This document shows positions 51,475 through 61,266 of a DNA stretch of 64,000 nucleotides, piece by piece. Position 1 is the first letter of the stretch. Every line of letters starts with the position of its first letter. The position numbers and the translations under genes are program-made. The stretch lies in assembly GCA_029248185.1 (NCBI GenBank), contig JAQWJV010000040.1:1-64000 (forward strand), written 5' to 3'. This DNA comes from Flavobacteriaceae bacterium. Its GTDB lineage: Bacteria; Bacteroidota; Bacteroidia; Flavobacteriales; Flavobacteriaceae. The notes under the pieces were generated by a model. That model had not been told where the DNA came from. It ran no database searches and saw nothing but the letters and a program-made list of their open reading frames with translations.

Positions 51475-53064
51475 TCACTTTTTTTTTAGGACTTCCCCAG
51501 ATTTTATTGGCATAAATACGGTTTCATCTACAGCTATTTTACCATTTACTAGTACGTATTGAATTCCCTTAGAGTATTGATGGGGTTCTTCAAAGGTTGC
51601 CATGTCAATAATGGTTTTGGGATCAAAAATGGTAATGTCTGCTTTCATACCCTCTTCAATTCGCCCTCGATTTTCAAGACCCATTATTTGGGCAGGAAAA
51701 GCAGTCATTTTATAAAGCGCTTCCTCCAAACTCAATACGCCTTCTTCCCTGACATATTTGCCCAACACTCGAGGAAAGGTTCCATACCATCTTGGATGTG
51801 GATGTCCTTCACCCAATTTCACCAAACGTCCGTCAGAGGCAATCATGGTTTGTGGGTGCTTCATGATATTGATTACATCTCCCTCATCCATGGCATGAAA
51901 AACACAACTTGCTCCTCCCATAGTTTGTGCTTTAATTACCAATTCAGCTCCGTTTTCTAAAGATGGCGTTAACCCGTTAAGTTGACACCAATATTTAAGT
52001 GTTTTTCCTTCGAGTTCTGGCATCCAATCTACTTTAGCAAACTGAACACGATCTAAGTCATCTCCCCCTCTGTCATTGAGAATATTATAAATAATTCCCT
52101 TTTTAATACTATCTCTCAATTTCTTATTTTCAAGTCGCTGGATAAAAGCCTTGTTTCCACCGGCACGTGCCCAACTGGGTATCAGTACAGAAATACCGGT
52201 ATAGCTTGCGTTATAGGGATACTGATCCATGACAACATTTAAACCTCTTTCACGGGCTTCGTCTACCATAGCAAGGGTTTGATTACTTTTTCCCCACATG
52301 GGTTTTCCAATCACCTTATGATGGGTTAAAACGACAGGAATCGCAGCCTTTTCTGCAATTTCAACCGCCTCAGCAACCGAAGCAAAAAGGGTCAAACCTT
52401 CATCGCGTAGATGGGAAGTATAAATCCCTCCTTGTTTTGCAGCTTCCTTAGACAGTGCAATAACCTCATCGACCTTAGAAAAATTTCCAGGAAGGTATTT
52501 TAAACCTGTTGAAATACCAAAGGCGCCTTCCGTCATCGCACCCTTAACCAGTTGCTTCATCTTTTGCAATTCATCGGCAGTAGGCGCTCGGTTATCTAAA
52601 TTCATCACTTCAGAACGAATGCGGTTATGTCCTGCCAAAAAGCCTACATTCATTCCCACACCCAACTGAGCTAAACTATCTAAATAGTGTCCAAAAGGCA
52701 AAGGACCTCTCCCGTCTGGTCCTCCCAAGCTAGTTGTTACTCCTTGTCGAACATGACTCTCACAATCGGAAAGTTTAAAAATAGGTTCTAAATGCACGTG
52801 TAAATCAATAAATCCAGGAGAAACAACAAGATCAGAGGCATCGATAAGGTGTTTTGTATTTGGATTTTGAATTTTACCCAGAGTTACGATTTGATCACCA
52901 ATAATTCCGATATCCTGTTTTTGGATCTTTGAGGCTTGACTTCCGGAATATACGTTCCCATTTAGGATTACAACATCATAAGAAATTCTTTGTTCGCAGC
53001 CTATGGAAAATAGTACTACACACAAAAGAAAATTTATTTTTTTTAAAGTACACATAGCCTTCAT
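51475..53064 (-). CDS. Amidohydrolase / N-acyl-D-amino-acid deacylase family protein
   Basis: VVSPGFIDLHVHLEP, GISTGLKYLPGNFSKVDEVIALSKEAAKQGGIYTSHLRDEG, MIASDGRLVKLGEGHPHPRWYGTFPRVLGKYVRE. Confidence 0.9.
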   Translation of the reverse strand: MKAMCTLKKINFLLCVVLFSIGCEQRISYDVVILNGNVYSGSQASKIQKQDIGIIGDQIVTLGKIQNPNTKHLIDASDLVVSPGFIDLHVHLEPIFKLSDCESHVRQGVTTSLGGPDGRGPLPFGHYLDSLAQLGVGMNVGFLAGHNRIRSEVMNLDNRAPTADELQKMKQLVKGAMTEGAFGISTGLKYLPGNFSKVDEVIALSKEAAKQGGIYTSHLRDEGLTLFASVAEAVEIAEKAAIPVVLTHHKVIGKPMWGKSNQTLAMVDEARERGLNVVMDQYPYNASYTGISVLIPSWARAGGNKAFIQRLENKKLRDSIKKGIIYNILNDRGGDDLDRVQFAKVDWMPELEGKTLKYWCQLNGLTPSLENGAELVIKAQTMGGASCVFHAMDEGDVINIMKHPQTMIASDGRLVKLGEGHPHPRWYGTFPRVLGKYVREEGVLSLEEALYKMTAFPAQIMGLENRGRIEEGMKADITIFDPKTIIDMATFEEPHQYSKGIQYVLVNGKIAVDETVFMPIKSGEVLKKK

Positions 53065-53128
53065 TCTTTTTTTTTAAAGGTAAAAAGAAATCTTGTTTGG
53101 CAAAATTCTTTTTAATCTGAAAACGTGA

Positions 53129-54433
53129 TTAAGAAACCGGAACCCCCACTAAGTCATAATCAGTTGCTTCTGTAATCAAAAGGTCGACAAAGGCACCCTG
53201 TTTTAGATAATGTGACGTTGCATCGACGAGCACTTCATTGTCCACATCGGGAGAGTCCATGAAAGTTCTTCCTACGTAATGCACGCCTTCTTTTCGATCT
53301 ATTAAACAACGGTAGGTTTTTCCAACACAAGATTGATTGTGTTCCCATGAAATCTGAGATTGAATTTCCATAATCGCATTGGAACGTTCTTGTTTGACCG
53401 CTTCGGGTATATTGTCCTCTAATTGATGAGCATGGGTATTCTCTTCATGGCTGTAAGTAAAACAACCCAAACGTTCAAAACGCATCTCTTTAACCCATGC
53501 CTTAAGAGTTTCAAAATCTTCTTCAGTCTCTCCGGGATAGCCTACGATTAATGAGGTGCGCAAAATAATTCCAGGCACTTCCGCTCGGAATTTTTTCAGT
53601 AGTGTAGTCGTCTTTTCTTTGGTGGTTCCACGACGCATAGACTTCAAAATAGGATCAGCGATATGTTGTAAGGGAATGTCCAAATAATTACAAACTTTAG
53701 GTTGCTCACGCATAACCTGAAGTACATTTTCAGGAAAACCTGTAGGAAAAGCATAGTGCAATCGAATCCATTCGATTCCCTCAACGGCTACCAGTGCCAA
53801 AAGTAAATCGGCTAACTTTCGTTCTTTGTAAAGATCCAAACCATAGTAGGTCAAATCTTGTGCAATCAACATCAATTCTTTTACTCCATCACGAGCTAAT
53901 TTCTGTGCTTGTGATACCACTTCTTCAATGGGAGTCGATCGATGCTTGCCCCGCATTAAAGGAATCGCACAAAAAGAACACGGACGATCACAACCCTCAG
54001 ACACTTTTAAATAAGCAAAGTGTTTGGGCGTAGTCAAAATACGTTCACCCACCAATTCGTGTTTGTAATCCGCCCCCAAAACTTTGAGTAATTGCGGTAA
54101 ATCTGTGGTCCCAAAATATTCATCCACTTGCGGAATTTCTTTTTGCAAATCGGGCTTATAACGCTCACTTAAACATCCCGTTACATAGACCTTATCCACT
54201 TTTCCTGCCTCTTTATTTTCTATTTGTTCCAGTATGGTATTTACGGATTCTTCCTTAGCATTATCAATAAATCCACAGGTGTTAATGACTACAATATTCC
54301 CCTCCTTTTGATGCACCACCTCTTGGTCGTTAGCACGCAATTGCCCCATCAATACTTCAGAGTCATAGACGTTTTTGGAACATCCAAGGGTAATGACATT
54401 GATTTTATTTTTTTCAGTGGATTTTGTTCGCAT
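53129..54433 (-). CDS. rimO: Ribosomal protein S12 methylthiotransferase
   Basis: NVITLGCSKNVYDSEVLMGQL, VINTCGFIDNAKEESVNTIL, SEGCDRPCSFCAIPLMRGKHRSTPIEEVV. Confidence 0.97.
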   Translation of the reverse strand: MRTKSTEKNKINVITLGCSKNVYDSEVLMGQLRANDQEVVHQKEGNIVVINTCGFIDNAKEESVNTILEQIENKEAGKVDKVYVTGCLSERYKPDLQKEIPQVDEYFGTTDLPQLLKVLGADYKHELVGERILTTPKHFAYLKVSEGCDRPCSFCAIPLMRGKHRSTPIEEVVSQAQKLARDGVKELMLIAQDLTYYGLDLYKERKLADLLLALVAVEGIEWIRLHYAFPTGFPENVLQVMREQPKVCNYLDIPLQHIADPILKSMRRGTTKEKTTTLLKKFRAEVPGIILRTSLIVGYPGETEEDFETLKAWVKEMRFERLGCFTYSHEENTHAHQLEDNIPEAVKQERSNAIMEIQSQISWEHNQSCVGKTYRCLIDRKEGVHYVGRTFMDSPDVDNEVLVDATSHYLKQGAFVDLLITEATDYDLVGVPVS

Positions 54434-54504
54434 AATTTAATTTTCTCCTATTCGGTTTTTAACTGGCTTTAATCAAATGTAAATCAAGAAAATCGATTGC
54501 ATAT

Positions 54505-55494
54505 TTAGTTCTTCAGTGCAATCGTGTTTAAAAAATCTAAAGTTGCCTCAGTCACTTCATCATAATTGTCGGTTGTAATATAAGACGTCAAAACATGATC
54601 GCCTGCTTCAGGAAACGCTTGTTTTCTTTTAAGTGCTTCAGGGGTTCCCAACTGATCAAACATTTTAAGCATGGCAGGTACAGAAACAATTTTATCCTGT
54701 AAACTGTCATTTTTATAATAATACGCTAAAAAAACAGGGGCTTTAACTTTTTTAAAAGTAGAAGATTGCATTTTGACGTCTAAAAACTTTTGCATTTGCG
54801 TTGTCGCTTCAAGTCGTGTTTTTGCCGTCCAATAAGTTAATTTTTCATCGCTTGGTTTCCACATATAATGATATTTCCCTCCTTTGACTATACGGGCAAT
54901 TTGAAGCCCCCAAGGTTTGGACAAGAGCTTTGCTTTAGGGTCAAAAACTTCAATATTGGGTCCATATAACACCAAGGCCGCTATTGCAGGATCATCTCCT
55001 AAACTTAATGAGAGTGCTCCACCATGAGAAGTACCCAATACAATGATCTTTTCTCCCAATTGTTTTGCCACCGCTAGTGCCTCCAAGCCCGATTGCCAAA
55101 AATCTTCATTATTAAAATTCAACATGGGTTCTTCTTCCTCCAGACCATGACCAAATAGCCGAGGAATATATAGATTGGCCCCTAAAGCTTTCGCAATATT
55201 CCGATGTACGGGCTCTCCCTCTATACCTGAGGCAGTAAAACCATGAAGATAAACAACACTGTATTTGGTTTTCGATGGAATTGAGTCATTAAAAATAATT
55301 TTTGATTCATTTCCAGGACGTACATTTCCTAGTGCTTTTTCTCTAGTATTCACCCAATTATCTAAGCTTAAAAGATCGGTTGGAACTTCCGTTTGCAGCT
55401 CATTAAAGACAGGTTTCTCTACCCGTGGACCCACTAAATAAACTGCACCAAGAATTAAAAAAAAGATGGATAAGCCTCTAAGTATTTTCATCAT
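54505..55494 (-). CDS. Alpha/beta hydrolase
   Basis: VVYLHGFTASGIEGEPVH, nucleophile elbow GTSHGGALSL, C-terminal GDHVLTS. Confidence 0.87.
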   Translation of the reverse strand: MMKILRGLSIFFLILGAVYLVGPRVEKPVFNELQTEVPTDLLSLDNWVNTREKALGNVRPGNESKIIFNDSIPSKTKYSVVYLHGFTASGIEGEPVHRNIAKALGANLYIPRLFGHGLEEEEPMLNFNNEDFWQSGLEALAVAKQLGEKIIVLGTSHGGALSLSLGDDPAIAALVLYGPNIEVFDPKAKLLSKPWGLQIARIVKGGKYHYMWKPSDEKLTYWTAKTRLEATTQMQKFLDVKMQSSTFKKVKAPVFLAYYYKNDSLQDKIVSVPAMLKMFDQLGTPEALKRKQAFPEAGDHVLTSYITTDNYDEVTEATLDFLNTIALKN

Positions 55495-55510
55495 TTAACT
55501 TTACGAATGT

Positions 55511-56464
55511 TTAACTAAAAAGGGTTTTGATAAATTCTTTTCTATCAAATACCTGAAGATCTTCCATTCCCTCTCCCACTCCTATGTATTTAACAGGAAT
55601 TTGAAATTGATCTGAAATACCCAATAATACACCTCCCTTGGCAGTACCATCTAATTTAGTGATTGCAAGGCTGGTGACTTCAGTAGCCGCAGTGAATTGC
55701 TTGGCTTGTTCAAAAGCATTTTGTCCAGTAGATCCATCCAAAACCAATAGTACCTCGTGGGGTGCATCGGGAATAACATTAGACATGACACGCTTTACTT
55801 TTGCCAATTCGTTCATCAAATTGACTTTATTATGCAAACGTCCAGCAGTATCAATAAAAACAATGTCAGCCTCTTGTGCTTTTGCCGATTGAAGGGTGTC
55901 AAAAGCAACTGAAGCGGGATCACTGCCCATTTCTTGTCGTACCAATGGCACCTCAACTCGATCGGCCCAAACCTGCAATTGATCTATAGCTCCGGCTCGA
56001 AAGGTGTCTGCTGCGCCAAGGATTACTTTATTTCCTTTACTTTTATATTGATACGCCAACTTTCCTACTGAGGTTGTTTTTCCAACTCCATTAACTCCAA
56101 CGACCATAACCACATGAGGTTTAGAAGAAAAGTTTGTGTTAAAATCTTCATGTGAATCCTTCTCTACTTCAACCAATAATTCCAAAATTTCTTCTTGCAT
56201 CATACGGACAAGATCTTCTGTTTTCAGATATTTATCCCTTGCAATACGCGCTTCTAAAGCATCAATTATTTTGAGGGTTGTAGCCACTCCAACATCAGAT
56301 TGAATCAAAATAGCCTCTAATTCATCTAAAACGTCCTCATCGATCTTCGTTTTCCCAACCACAGCCGTTCCCAATCGAGAAAGGAAGGATTTCTTGGTTG
56401 AAGCCAAACCGTCTTCGAGTTTTTTCTTGTCTTTACTTGAAAAAAAATTGCTAAGTTTTCCCAT
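55511..56464 (-). CDS. ftsY: Signal recognition particle receptor FtsY
   Basis: VVGVNGVGKTTSVGKLAYQYKSKGNKVILGAADTFRAGAIDQLQVWA, DIVFIDTAGRLHNKVNLMNEL, ITKLDGTAKGG. Confidence 0.98.
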   Translation of the reverse strand: MGKLSNFFSSKDKKKLEDGLASTKKSFLSRLGTAVVGKTKIDEDVLDELEAILIQSDVGVATTLKIIDALEARIARDKYLKTEDLVRMMQEEILELLVEVEKDSHEDFNTNFSSKPHVVMVVGVNGVGKTTSVGKLAYQYKSKGNKVILGAADTFRAGAIDQLQVWADRVEVPLVRQEMGSDPASVAFDTLQSAKAQEADIVFIDTAGRLHNKVNLMNELAKVKRVMSNVIPDAPHEVLLVLDGSTGQNAFEQAKQFTAATEVTSLAITKLDGTAKGGVLLGISDQFQIPVKYIGVGEGMEDLQVFDRKEFIKTLFS

Positions 56465-56478
56465 AAACTTTAGTGTAT

Positions 56479-56506
56479 AAAAAAAGCTACCTTAAAAGTA
56501 GCTTTT
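56479..56506 (-). terminator. Intrinsic terminator/attenuator between DUF4295 and ftsY
   Basis: Minus strand AAAAGCTAC-TTTTAAG-GTAGCTTTT with the stem running into TTTTTTTAT; T-tract ends 14 nt before the ftsY ATG. Confidence 0.8.
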
Positions 56507-56528
56507 ATTTTGGGTTTAGTCAAAAGGA

Positions 56529-56681
56529 TTATTGTTTATCTAACCATTTTGAAGCTTGATCGGGAGCAATAATAGTTTCAACAAAACTGTATGAATTACT
56601 ATCTCCTTTTTTTACCATTTTAATGGCTTTGGTTAATCTTTTTGAACCGGTTTGTAATGATGCTACGGATTTCTTTGCCAT
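56529..56681 (-). CDS. DUF4295 family small basic protein (50 aa), probable ribosome-associated protein
   Basis: Reverse complement translates as MAKKSVASLQTGSKRLTKAIKMVKKGDSNSYSFVETIIAPDQASKWLDKQ*; below the ORF track size cutoff; directly downstream of rpmG. Confidence 0.9.
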   Translation of the reverse strand: MAKKSVASLQTGSKRLTKAIKMVKKGDSNSYSFVETIIAPDQASKWLDKQ

Positions 56682-56684
56682 GAC

Positions 56685-56867
56685 TTATTTTATTTCTTTA
56701 TGAACCGTCATTTTTTTCAAAATCGGGTTAAATTTCTTAATTTCTAAACGCTCAGGTGAATTCTTCTTGTTCTTAGTTGTGATATAACGAGATGTTCCTG
56801 GCTGTCCAGATTCTTTGTGTTCTGTACATTCAAGTATAACTTGTACTCTATTTCCTCTTTTTGCCAT
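56685..56867 (-). CDS. rpmG: 50S ribosomal protein L33
   Basis: [60 protein letters not shown]. Confidence 0.97.
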   Translation of the reverse strand: MAKRGNRVQVILECTEHKESGQPGTSRYITTKNKKNSPERLEIKKFNPILKKMTVHKEIK

Positions 56868-56871
56868 TCTA

Positions 56872-57111
56872 TTAACCTTTATAATGTCCTTTCTCTCTGG
56901 CTTCTTTCAAGACAGCAGAAATTCCTTTTTTGTTGATTGTTTTTAAGGTCGCTGTAGATATTGTAAGGGTTACCCACTTATCCTCTTCAGGAATATAAAA
57001 ACGTTTGTTGATGATGTTTGCATCAAAACGACGCTTGGTTCTGTTTAAAGCTTTAGAAACATTATTTCCAAACATTACGCGTTTTCCGCTGATTTCACAA
57101 ATTTTTGACAT
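56872..57111 (-). CDS. rpmB: 50S ribosomal protein L28
   Basis: [52 protein letters not shown]. Confidence 0.97.
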   Translation of the reverse strand: MSKICEISGKRVMFGNNVSKALNRTKRRFDANIINKRFYIPEEDKWVTLTISTATLKTINKKGISAVLKEAREKGHYKG

Positions 57112-57136
57112 GACCGTCTTTTTTTTAACGTGGCTG

Positions 57137-57167
57137 CAAATTTACTGTTTTTTATACAGTAACAAAA
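57137..57167 (-). promoter_or_regulatory. Bacteroidota-type promoter of rpmB operon (TTTTG-N18-TAAATTTG) with embedded inverted repeat
   Basis: Minus strand TTTTG TTACTGTATAAAAAACAG TAAATTTG CAG; perfect inverted repeat TTACTGT-N7-ACAGTAA at 57142-57162. Confidence 0.7.
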
Positions 57168-57195
57168 TTGTTTTTCTTAAAAATAATAAAGCTTT

Positions 57196-58437
57196 TTATC
57201 TAAGCTGCTTATAAATCATTTCCAAAGCCTTATTCACCGCTTTTTCTACAACGCGTTCCCGGTGAATTCCGAAGATAAATTTTTCTGTAACTATTTCATT
57301 TTCAGTAGATATAGCAATATACACGGTTCCAATCTCTGCATCGGAATCGCCTTTTGTAGGACCTGCATTTCCTGTTGTAGCAACTCCCATTGTGGCATTA
57401 AATTTTTTTCGAACCTGCTCTGCCATTGATGCAGCAACGGGTTCACTCACCACCGAATGGGTATCGATAAGACTATGGGATACGCCTAGTACATCCACTT
57501 TACTTTGTGTATGGTAGGTTACTGCAGCCCCTTTAAAGTAAGCAGAGGAGCCCGCATTTTTTGTTAATCGAGAAGCAATAAGTCCTCCGGTACAACTCTC
57601 GGCAATTGCTAGTGTTTTCCCTTGAGCAATAAAACGCTTTTGAAGTTGAATTTCAAGTGAGGTTTCTTCTTCAAAACCAACAAAAATATCCTTTATTAAA
57701 GGTAAAAGTTTGTCGATCTGATTATTCACTCTCTTTTCAAGCAGGGCTTCATCTTCCCCTTTGGAAGACAATCGCAAACGTACTCTTCCCAAATTAGGAA
57801 GATAAGCCAGTTTAATACCTTGAGGAAGCTTATTTTCCCAATCGATCAATCGCTCAGCGATCATACTTTCCCCCAAACCATAGGTTAAAACTGTTTTGTG
57901 CAGAATGAAGGGACGCGTATAATGCGCTTGTAGTGCAGGAATCACCTTATTAGTCATCAAAGATTTCATCTCAAAAGGAACACCGGGTAATGAAATAATT
58001 ACTTGCTCTGCCCTTTCAAACCACATTCCAGAAGCTGTACCATGTGCATTTTTAAAAATACGTGCTTTGGAAGGAAGTAAGGCTTGTTTTCGATTTTCAT
58101 TAGTAATCGGTGTCGTGATATATTTGGCAAAAATATCCTCGATATGAGCTAAAATTTCTTCATTTTCTGTTAGGGTATCATTGAAATATTCACATAAAGT
58201 ATGCTTCGTTAAATCATCTTTTGTAGGTCCCAAACCCCCAGTCAAAATAACCACTTGTGCTCTTGAAACCGTATCATCTAAGGTATCAGTAATTGCCTGC
58301 TTGTCATCTGAAATACTTGTGATTTGAGTAATTTCAATTCCTATTTTATTTAAGGCTTTAGCTAAAAATACAGCATTGGTATTGACAATTTGACCAATTA
58401 AAATTTCATCACCAATTGTGACTAGCTCAACTTTCAT
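57196..58437 (-). CDS. cinA: Competence/damage-inducible protein A (CinA, nicotinamide-nucleotide amidase family)
   Basis: VELVTIGDEILIGQIVNTNAVFLAKALN, ILTGGLGPTKDDLTKH, IAESCTGGLIASRLTKNAGSSAYFKGAAVTY. Confidence 0.95.
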   Translation of the reverse strand: MKVELVTIGDEILIGQIVNTNAVFLAKALNKIGIEITQITSISDDKQAITDTLDDTVSRAQVVILTGGLGPTKDDLTKHTLCEYFNDTLTENEEILAHIEDIFAKYITTPITNENRKQALLPSKARIFKNAHGTASGMWFERAEQVIISLPGVPFEMKSLMTNKVIPALQAHYTRPFILHKTVLTYGLGESMIAERLIDWENKLPQGIKLAYLPNLGRVRLRLSSKGEDEALLEKRVNNQIDKLLPLIKDIFVGFEEETSLEIQLQKRFIAQGKTLAIAESCTGGLIASRLTKNAGSSAYFKGAAVTYHTQSKVDVLGVSHSLIDTHSVVSEPVAASMAEQVRKKFNATMGVATTGNAGPTKGDSDAEIGTVYIAISTENEIVTEKFIFGIHRERVVEKAVNKALEMIYKQLR

Positions 58438-58438
58438 C

Positions 58439-59050
58439 TCATTTAATTTTTACCGAAAATGCTTGTTGCCCTTCCAAATAGCCCACCAAATGATCTCCCA
58501 AGGAAACAGCACCCACTCCAGAAGGTGTTCCTGTAAACAAGACATCCCCTATTTTCAATGTAAAATATTGGGAACAATAAGCGATCAATTCATCTATTTT
58601 CCAAAGCATATTGGAAGTGTTTCCTAGCTGTACTTTCTCCCCATTCTTTTCCAACGAAAAAGAAATATCTTCTAAGGACTCAAAAGTATTTTTGTTGTAC
58701 CATTCGCCAATCAAAGTGGAACCATCAAAAGCCTTTGCTTTCTCCCAAGGCAAACCTTTTTCTTTTAATTCATTCTGAACCGAACGGGCGGTAAAGTCAA
58801 TTCCTAAACCAATTTGACTATAATATTTGTGTGCAAATTCAGGTTGAATATGCTTCCCTAACCTCTGAATTTTCACCAAAACTTCAACCTCATAATGAAT
58901 ATCATTGGAAAAATGGGGGATAAAAAAAGGTTGGTTTTTTTGAAGTATGGTGGTGTCAGGTTTTAAAAAAAGAACCGGATGTTTGGGTTTCTCATTTTGT
59001 AATTCTTCAATATGCGCCGCATAATTTCTCCCTACACAAACAATCTTCAC
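58439..59050 (-). CDS. Fumarylacetoacetate hydrolase family protein
   Basis: VGRNYAAHIEELQNEKPKHPVLFLKPDT, HYEVEVLVKI, GDVLFTGTPSGVGAV. Confidence 0.93.
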   Translation of the reverse strand: MKIVCVGRNYAAHIEELQNEKPKHPVLFLKPDTTILQKNQPFFIPHFSNDIHYEVEVLVKIQRLGKHIQPEFAHKYYSQIGLGIDFTARSVQNELKEKGLPWEKAKAFDGSTLIGEWYNKNTFESLEDISFSLEKNGEKVQLGNTSNMLWKIDELIAYCSQYFTLKIGDVLFTGTPSGVGAVSLGDHLVGYLEGQQAFSVKIK

Positions 59051-59054
59051 TTTT

Positions 59055-59828
59055 TTATGAATTAGTATTCATTTGACTTAACCGAATCTCGGTTAAAATC
59101 TTTTTAGTATATCTTGGAAAATCAGCATTCATGACCCACCCAAAATAACCGGGCTCATTGGCTAAAATATCTGTAACCTTTTTCCCTTTGTGTTTTCCAA
59201 AGCCAAAACAAGCATCCCCCGCTTTATTATAAACTACAAAGCCTGCAAAATCAACAGTCTTTCTTCTGGAACTAAATTCATTCAAAAAAGCGATGTTGGG
59301 TTCTAATTCTTGATAACGGTCTAATTGCGCCATTAAAACATCATGGGTTGCTTTGGTATCGGCATGGGCAGAGTGAGCATCGGTAAGTTCTTCATTACAG
59401 TAAAAACGAAGAGCTGCTGTAAGTGTTCGCTGCTCCATCTTGTGAAAAATGGTCTGAACATCTACTGTTTTATTATTTTTAAAGTCAAAATCTACTTCGG
59501 CACGAAGTAACTCCTCCACAAGCAGCGGAATATCAAATCGATCCGAATTATAGCCTGCTAGATCACAACCTTGGATAAAACTATAAATTTCTTTAGAACG
59601 CTCTTTGAAAGTAGGTTCATTTGCCACCATTTCATCCGTAATCCCATGAACAGCAGCCGCTTCTGCCGGAATAGACTGTTCGGGATTGGTACGCCATTCT
59701 TTCTTTTCTTGGGTTCCGTCGGGATGCAATTTTAATACTGCGATTTCAACAATTCGATCTTTAGAAATGTCGGTACCTGTCGTCTCTAGATCAAAAAAAC
59801 AAAGGGGCTTGGTGAGTTGAAGTTTCAT
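59055..59828 (-). CDS. 3'-5' exonuclease, DnaQ/DEDDh-like
   Basis: LCFFDLETTGTDISKDRIVEIAV, VHGITDEMV, AGYNSDRFDIPLL, DAHSAHADTKATHDVL. Confidence 0.92.
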   Translation of the reverse strand: MKLQLTKPLCFFDLETTGTDISKDRIVEIAVLKLHPDGTQEKKEWRTNPEQSIPAEAAAVHGITDEMVANEPTFKERSKEIYSFIQGCDLAGYNSDRFDIPLLVEELLRAEVDFDFKNNKTVDVQTIFHKMEQRTLTAALRFYCNEELTDAHSAHADTKATHDVLMAQLDRYQELEPNIAFLNEFSSRRKTVDFAGFVVYNKAGDACFGFGKHKGKKVTDILANEPGYFGWVMNADFPRYTKKILTEIRLSQMNTNS

Positions 59829-59843
59829 ATCGTTAATTTAAGA

Positions 59844-61184
59844 TTAATAGGGCAATGTTTCTTCCCAGTTTTCGAGATATTCGGCAACGCGCTTTACAAA
59901 CATCCCTCCTGTAGCACCATTGATGATTCGATGATCATAACTGTGCGATAAAATTACTTTATGACGAATACCAATAAAGTCTCCCTCAGGAGTTTCTATT
60001 ACTGCAGGCATTTTACGAATGGCTCCAATAGCTAATATTCCTACTTGGGGCTGATTGATAATTGGAGTACCCATAAGGGATCCAAAATTTCCAATGTTTG
60101 TAAACGTGTAGGTTCCTTCCTGAACTTCGTCGGGCTTTAAAGCATTTGTTCTGGCTCTGTTTGCCAAATTATTTACTGCTTTTGCTAAACCAATTAAATT
60201 AAAATGATCTGCATTTTTAATCACAGGAACAATTAAATTTCCATTGGGTAAAGCCGTTGCCATCCCTAAATTAATTGCTTGTTTTATAATAATTTTATCT
60301 CCTTGAATACTGCTATTCATCGCAGGGTAGTCCCGCAAAGCTTTGATAATTGCCGTCATAAAAAGGGGAGTAAACGTAAGCTTTTCATTTTCACGCTTTT
60401 GAAATGCATTTTTAGCATCTTCTCTCCAGTTCCAAAGATTGGTTACATCCACCTCAATGAAGGATTGTACATGGGCTGCGGTTTGTAAACTCGATTTCAT
60501 ATGATTAGAAATCAACTTTTCCATACGGCTCATTTCTACTATTTGATCATTACCCCCAAAACGAATTTCAGGAGCGACGGGAGGGGCTTTTTTATTTTCA
60601 AGATTTGGACTCGCTGTAAAACTAGGAGCTGCTTGTCCCTTATTTTTTATGTACGCTAAAATATCATTCTTAGTGACGCGTTGTTCAATTCCCGATCCCA
60701 CAATGGTATCAAGCTCAGCGATAGAAATTCCTTCTTCTTGGGCAATATTTCGTACTAAAGGAGAATAAAATTTTGTACTCTCCTTCGCGCTCAGTTTAGT
60801 TGTATTCTGAACCGTTTCAATTTCTTCCGATAGTGTTTTAGCGGCAACCTCAGGAGTAAGAATTTGATCTTTTTCTGAGGGCTCATCAACTACTGGAGGA
60901 AGCTCAATTGTTACTGTTTCAGTGTCTTGCTCTGCTGTTTGCCCTTCAATTTCAATTACAGCTAAAACGGCTCCAACAGCGACAACTTCATTTTCCTGAA
61001 CTTTTTTTTCGATTAAAACACCTTCAACCTCAGCAGTAACATCGGTATCCACCTTATCGGTAGCGATCTCTACAATGGCATCATCTAAAACCACACGATC
61101 ACCAACTTCCATTAGCCATTTGGTCACAGTAGCTTCGGTAACGCTTTCACCCATCTTGGGTAATTTTAAAAGATATTGTCCCAT
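59844..61184 (-). CDS. 2-oxo acid dehydrogenase E2 component (dihydrolipoamide acyltransferase)
   Basis: Lipoyl motif EIATDKVDTDV; E3-binding-like FYSPLVRNIAQEEGISIAELDTIVGSG; catalytic SHSYDHRIINGATGG. Confidence 0.95.
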   Translation of the reverse strand: MGQYLLKLPKMGESVTEATVTKWLMEVGDRVVLDDAIVEIATDKVDTDVTAEVEGVLIEKKVQENEVVAVGAVLAVIEIEGQTAEQDTETVTIELPPVVDEPSEKDQILTPEVAAKTLSEEIETVQNTTKLSAKESTKFYSPLVRNIAQEEGISIAELDTIVGSGIEQRVTKNDILAYIKNKGQAAPSFTASPNLENKKAPPVAPEIRFGGNDQIVEMSRMEKLISNHMKSSLQTAAHVQSFIEVDVTNLWNWREDAKNAFQKRENEKLTFTPLFMTAIIKALRDYPAMNSSIQGDKIIIKQAINLGMATALPNGNLIVPVIKNADHFNLIGLAKAVNNLANRARTNALKPDEVQEGTYTFTNIGNFGSLMGTPIINQPQVGILAIGAIRKMPAVIETPEGDFIGIRHKVILSHSYDHRIINGATGGMFVKRVAEYLENWEETLPY

Positions 61185-61266
61185 CTTATCATTTATTTTG
61201 CAAAAGTATCACTTTTTGACGTTGAAAAAAGAATTTCTAAGTCCTTCTATTGGCGTACCTACTCAT

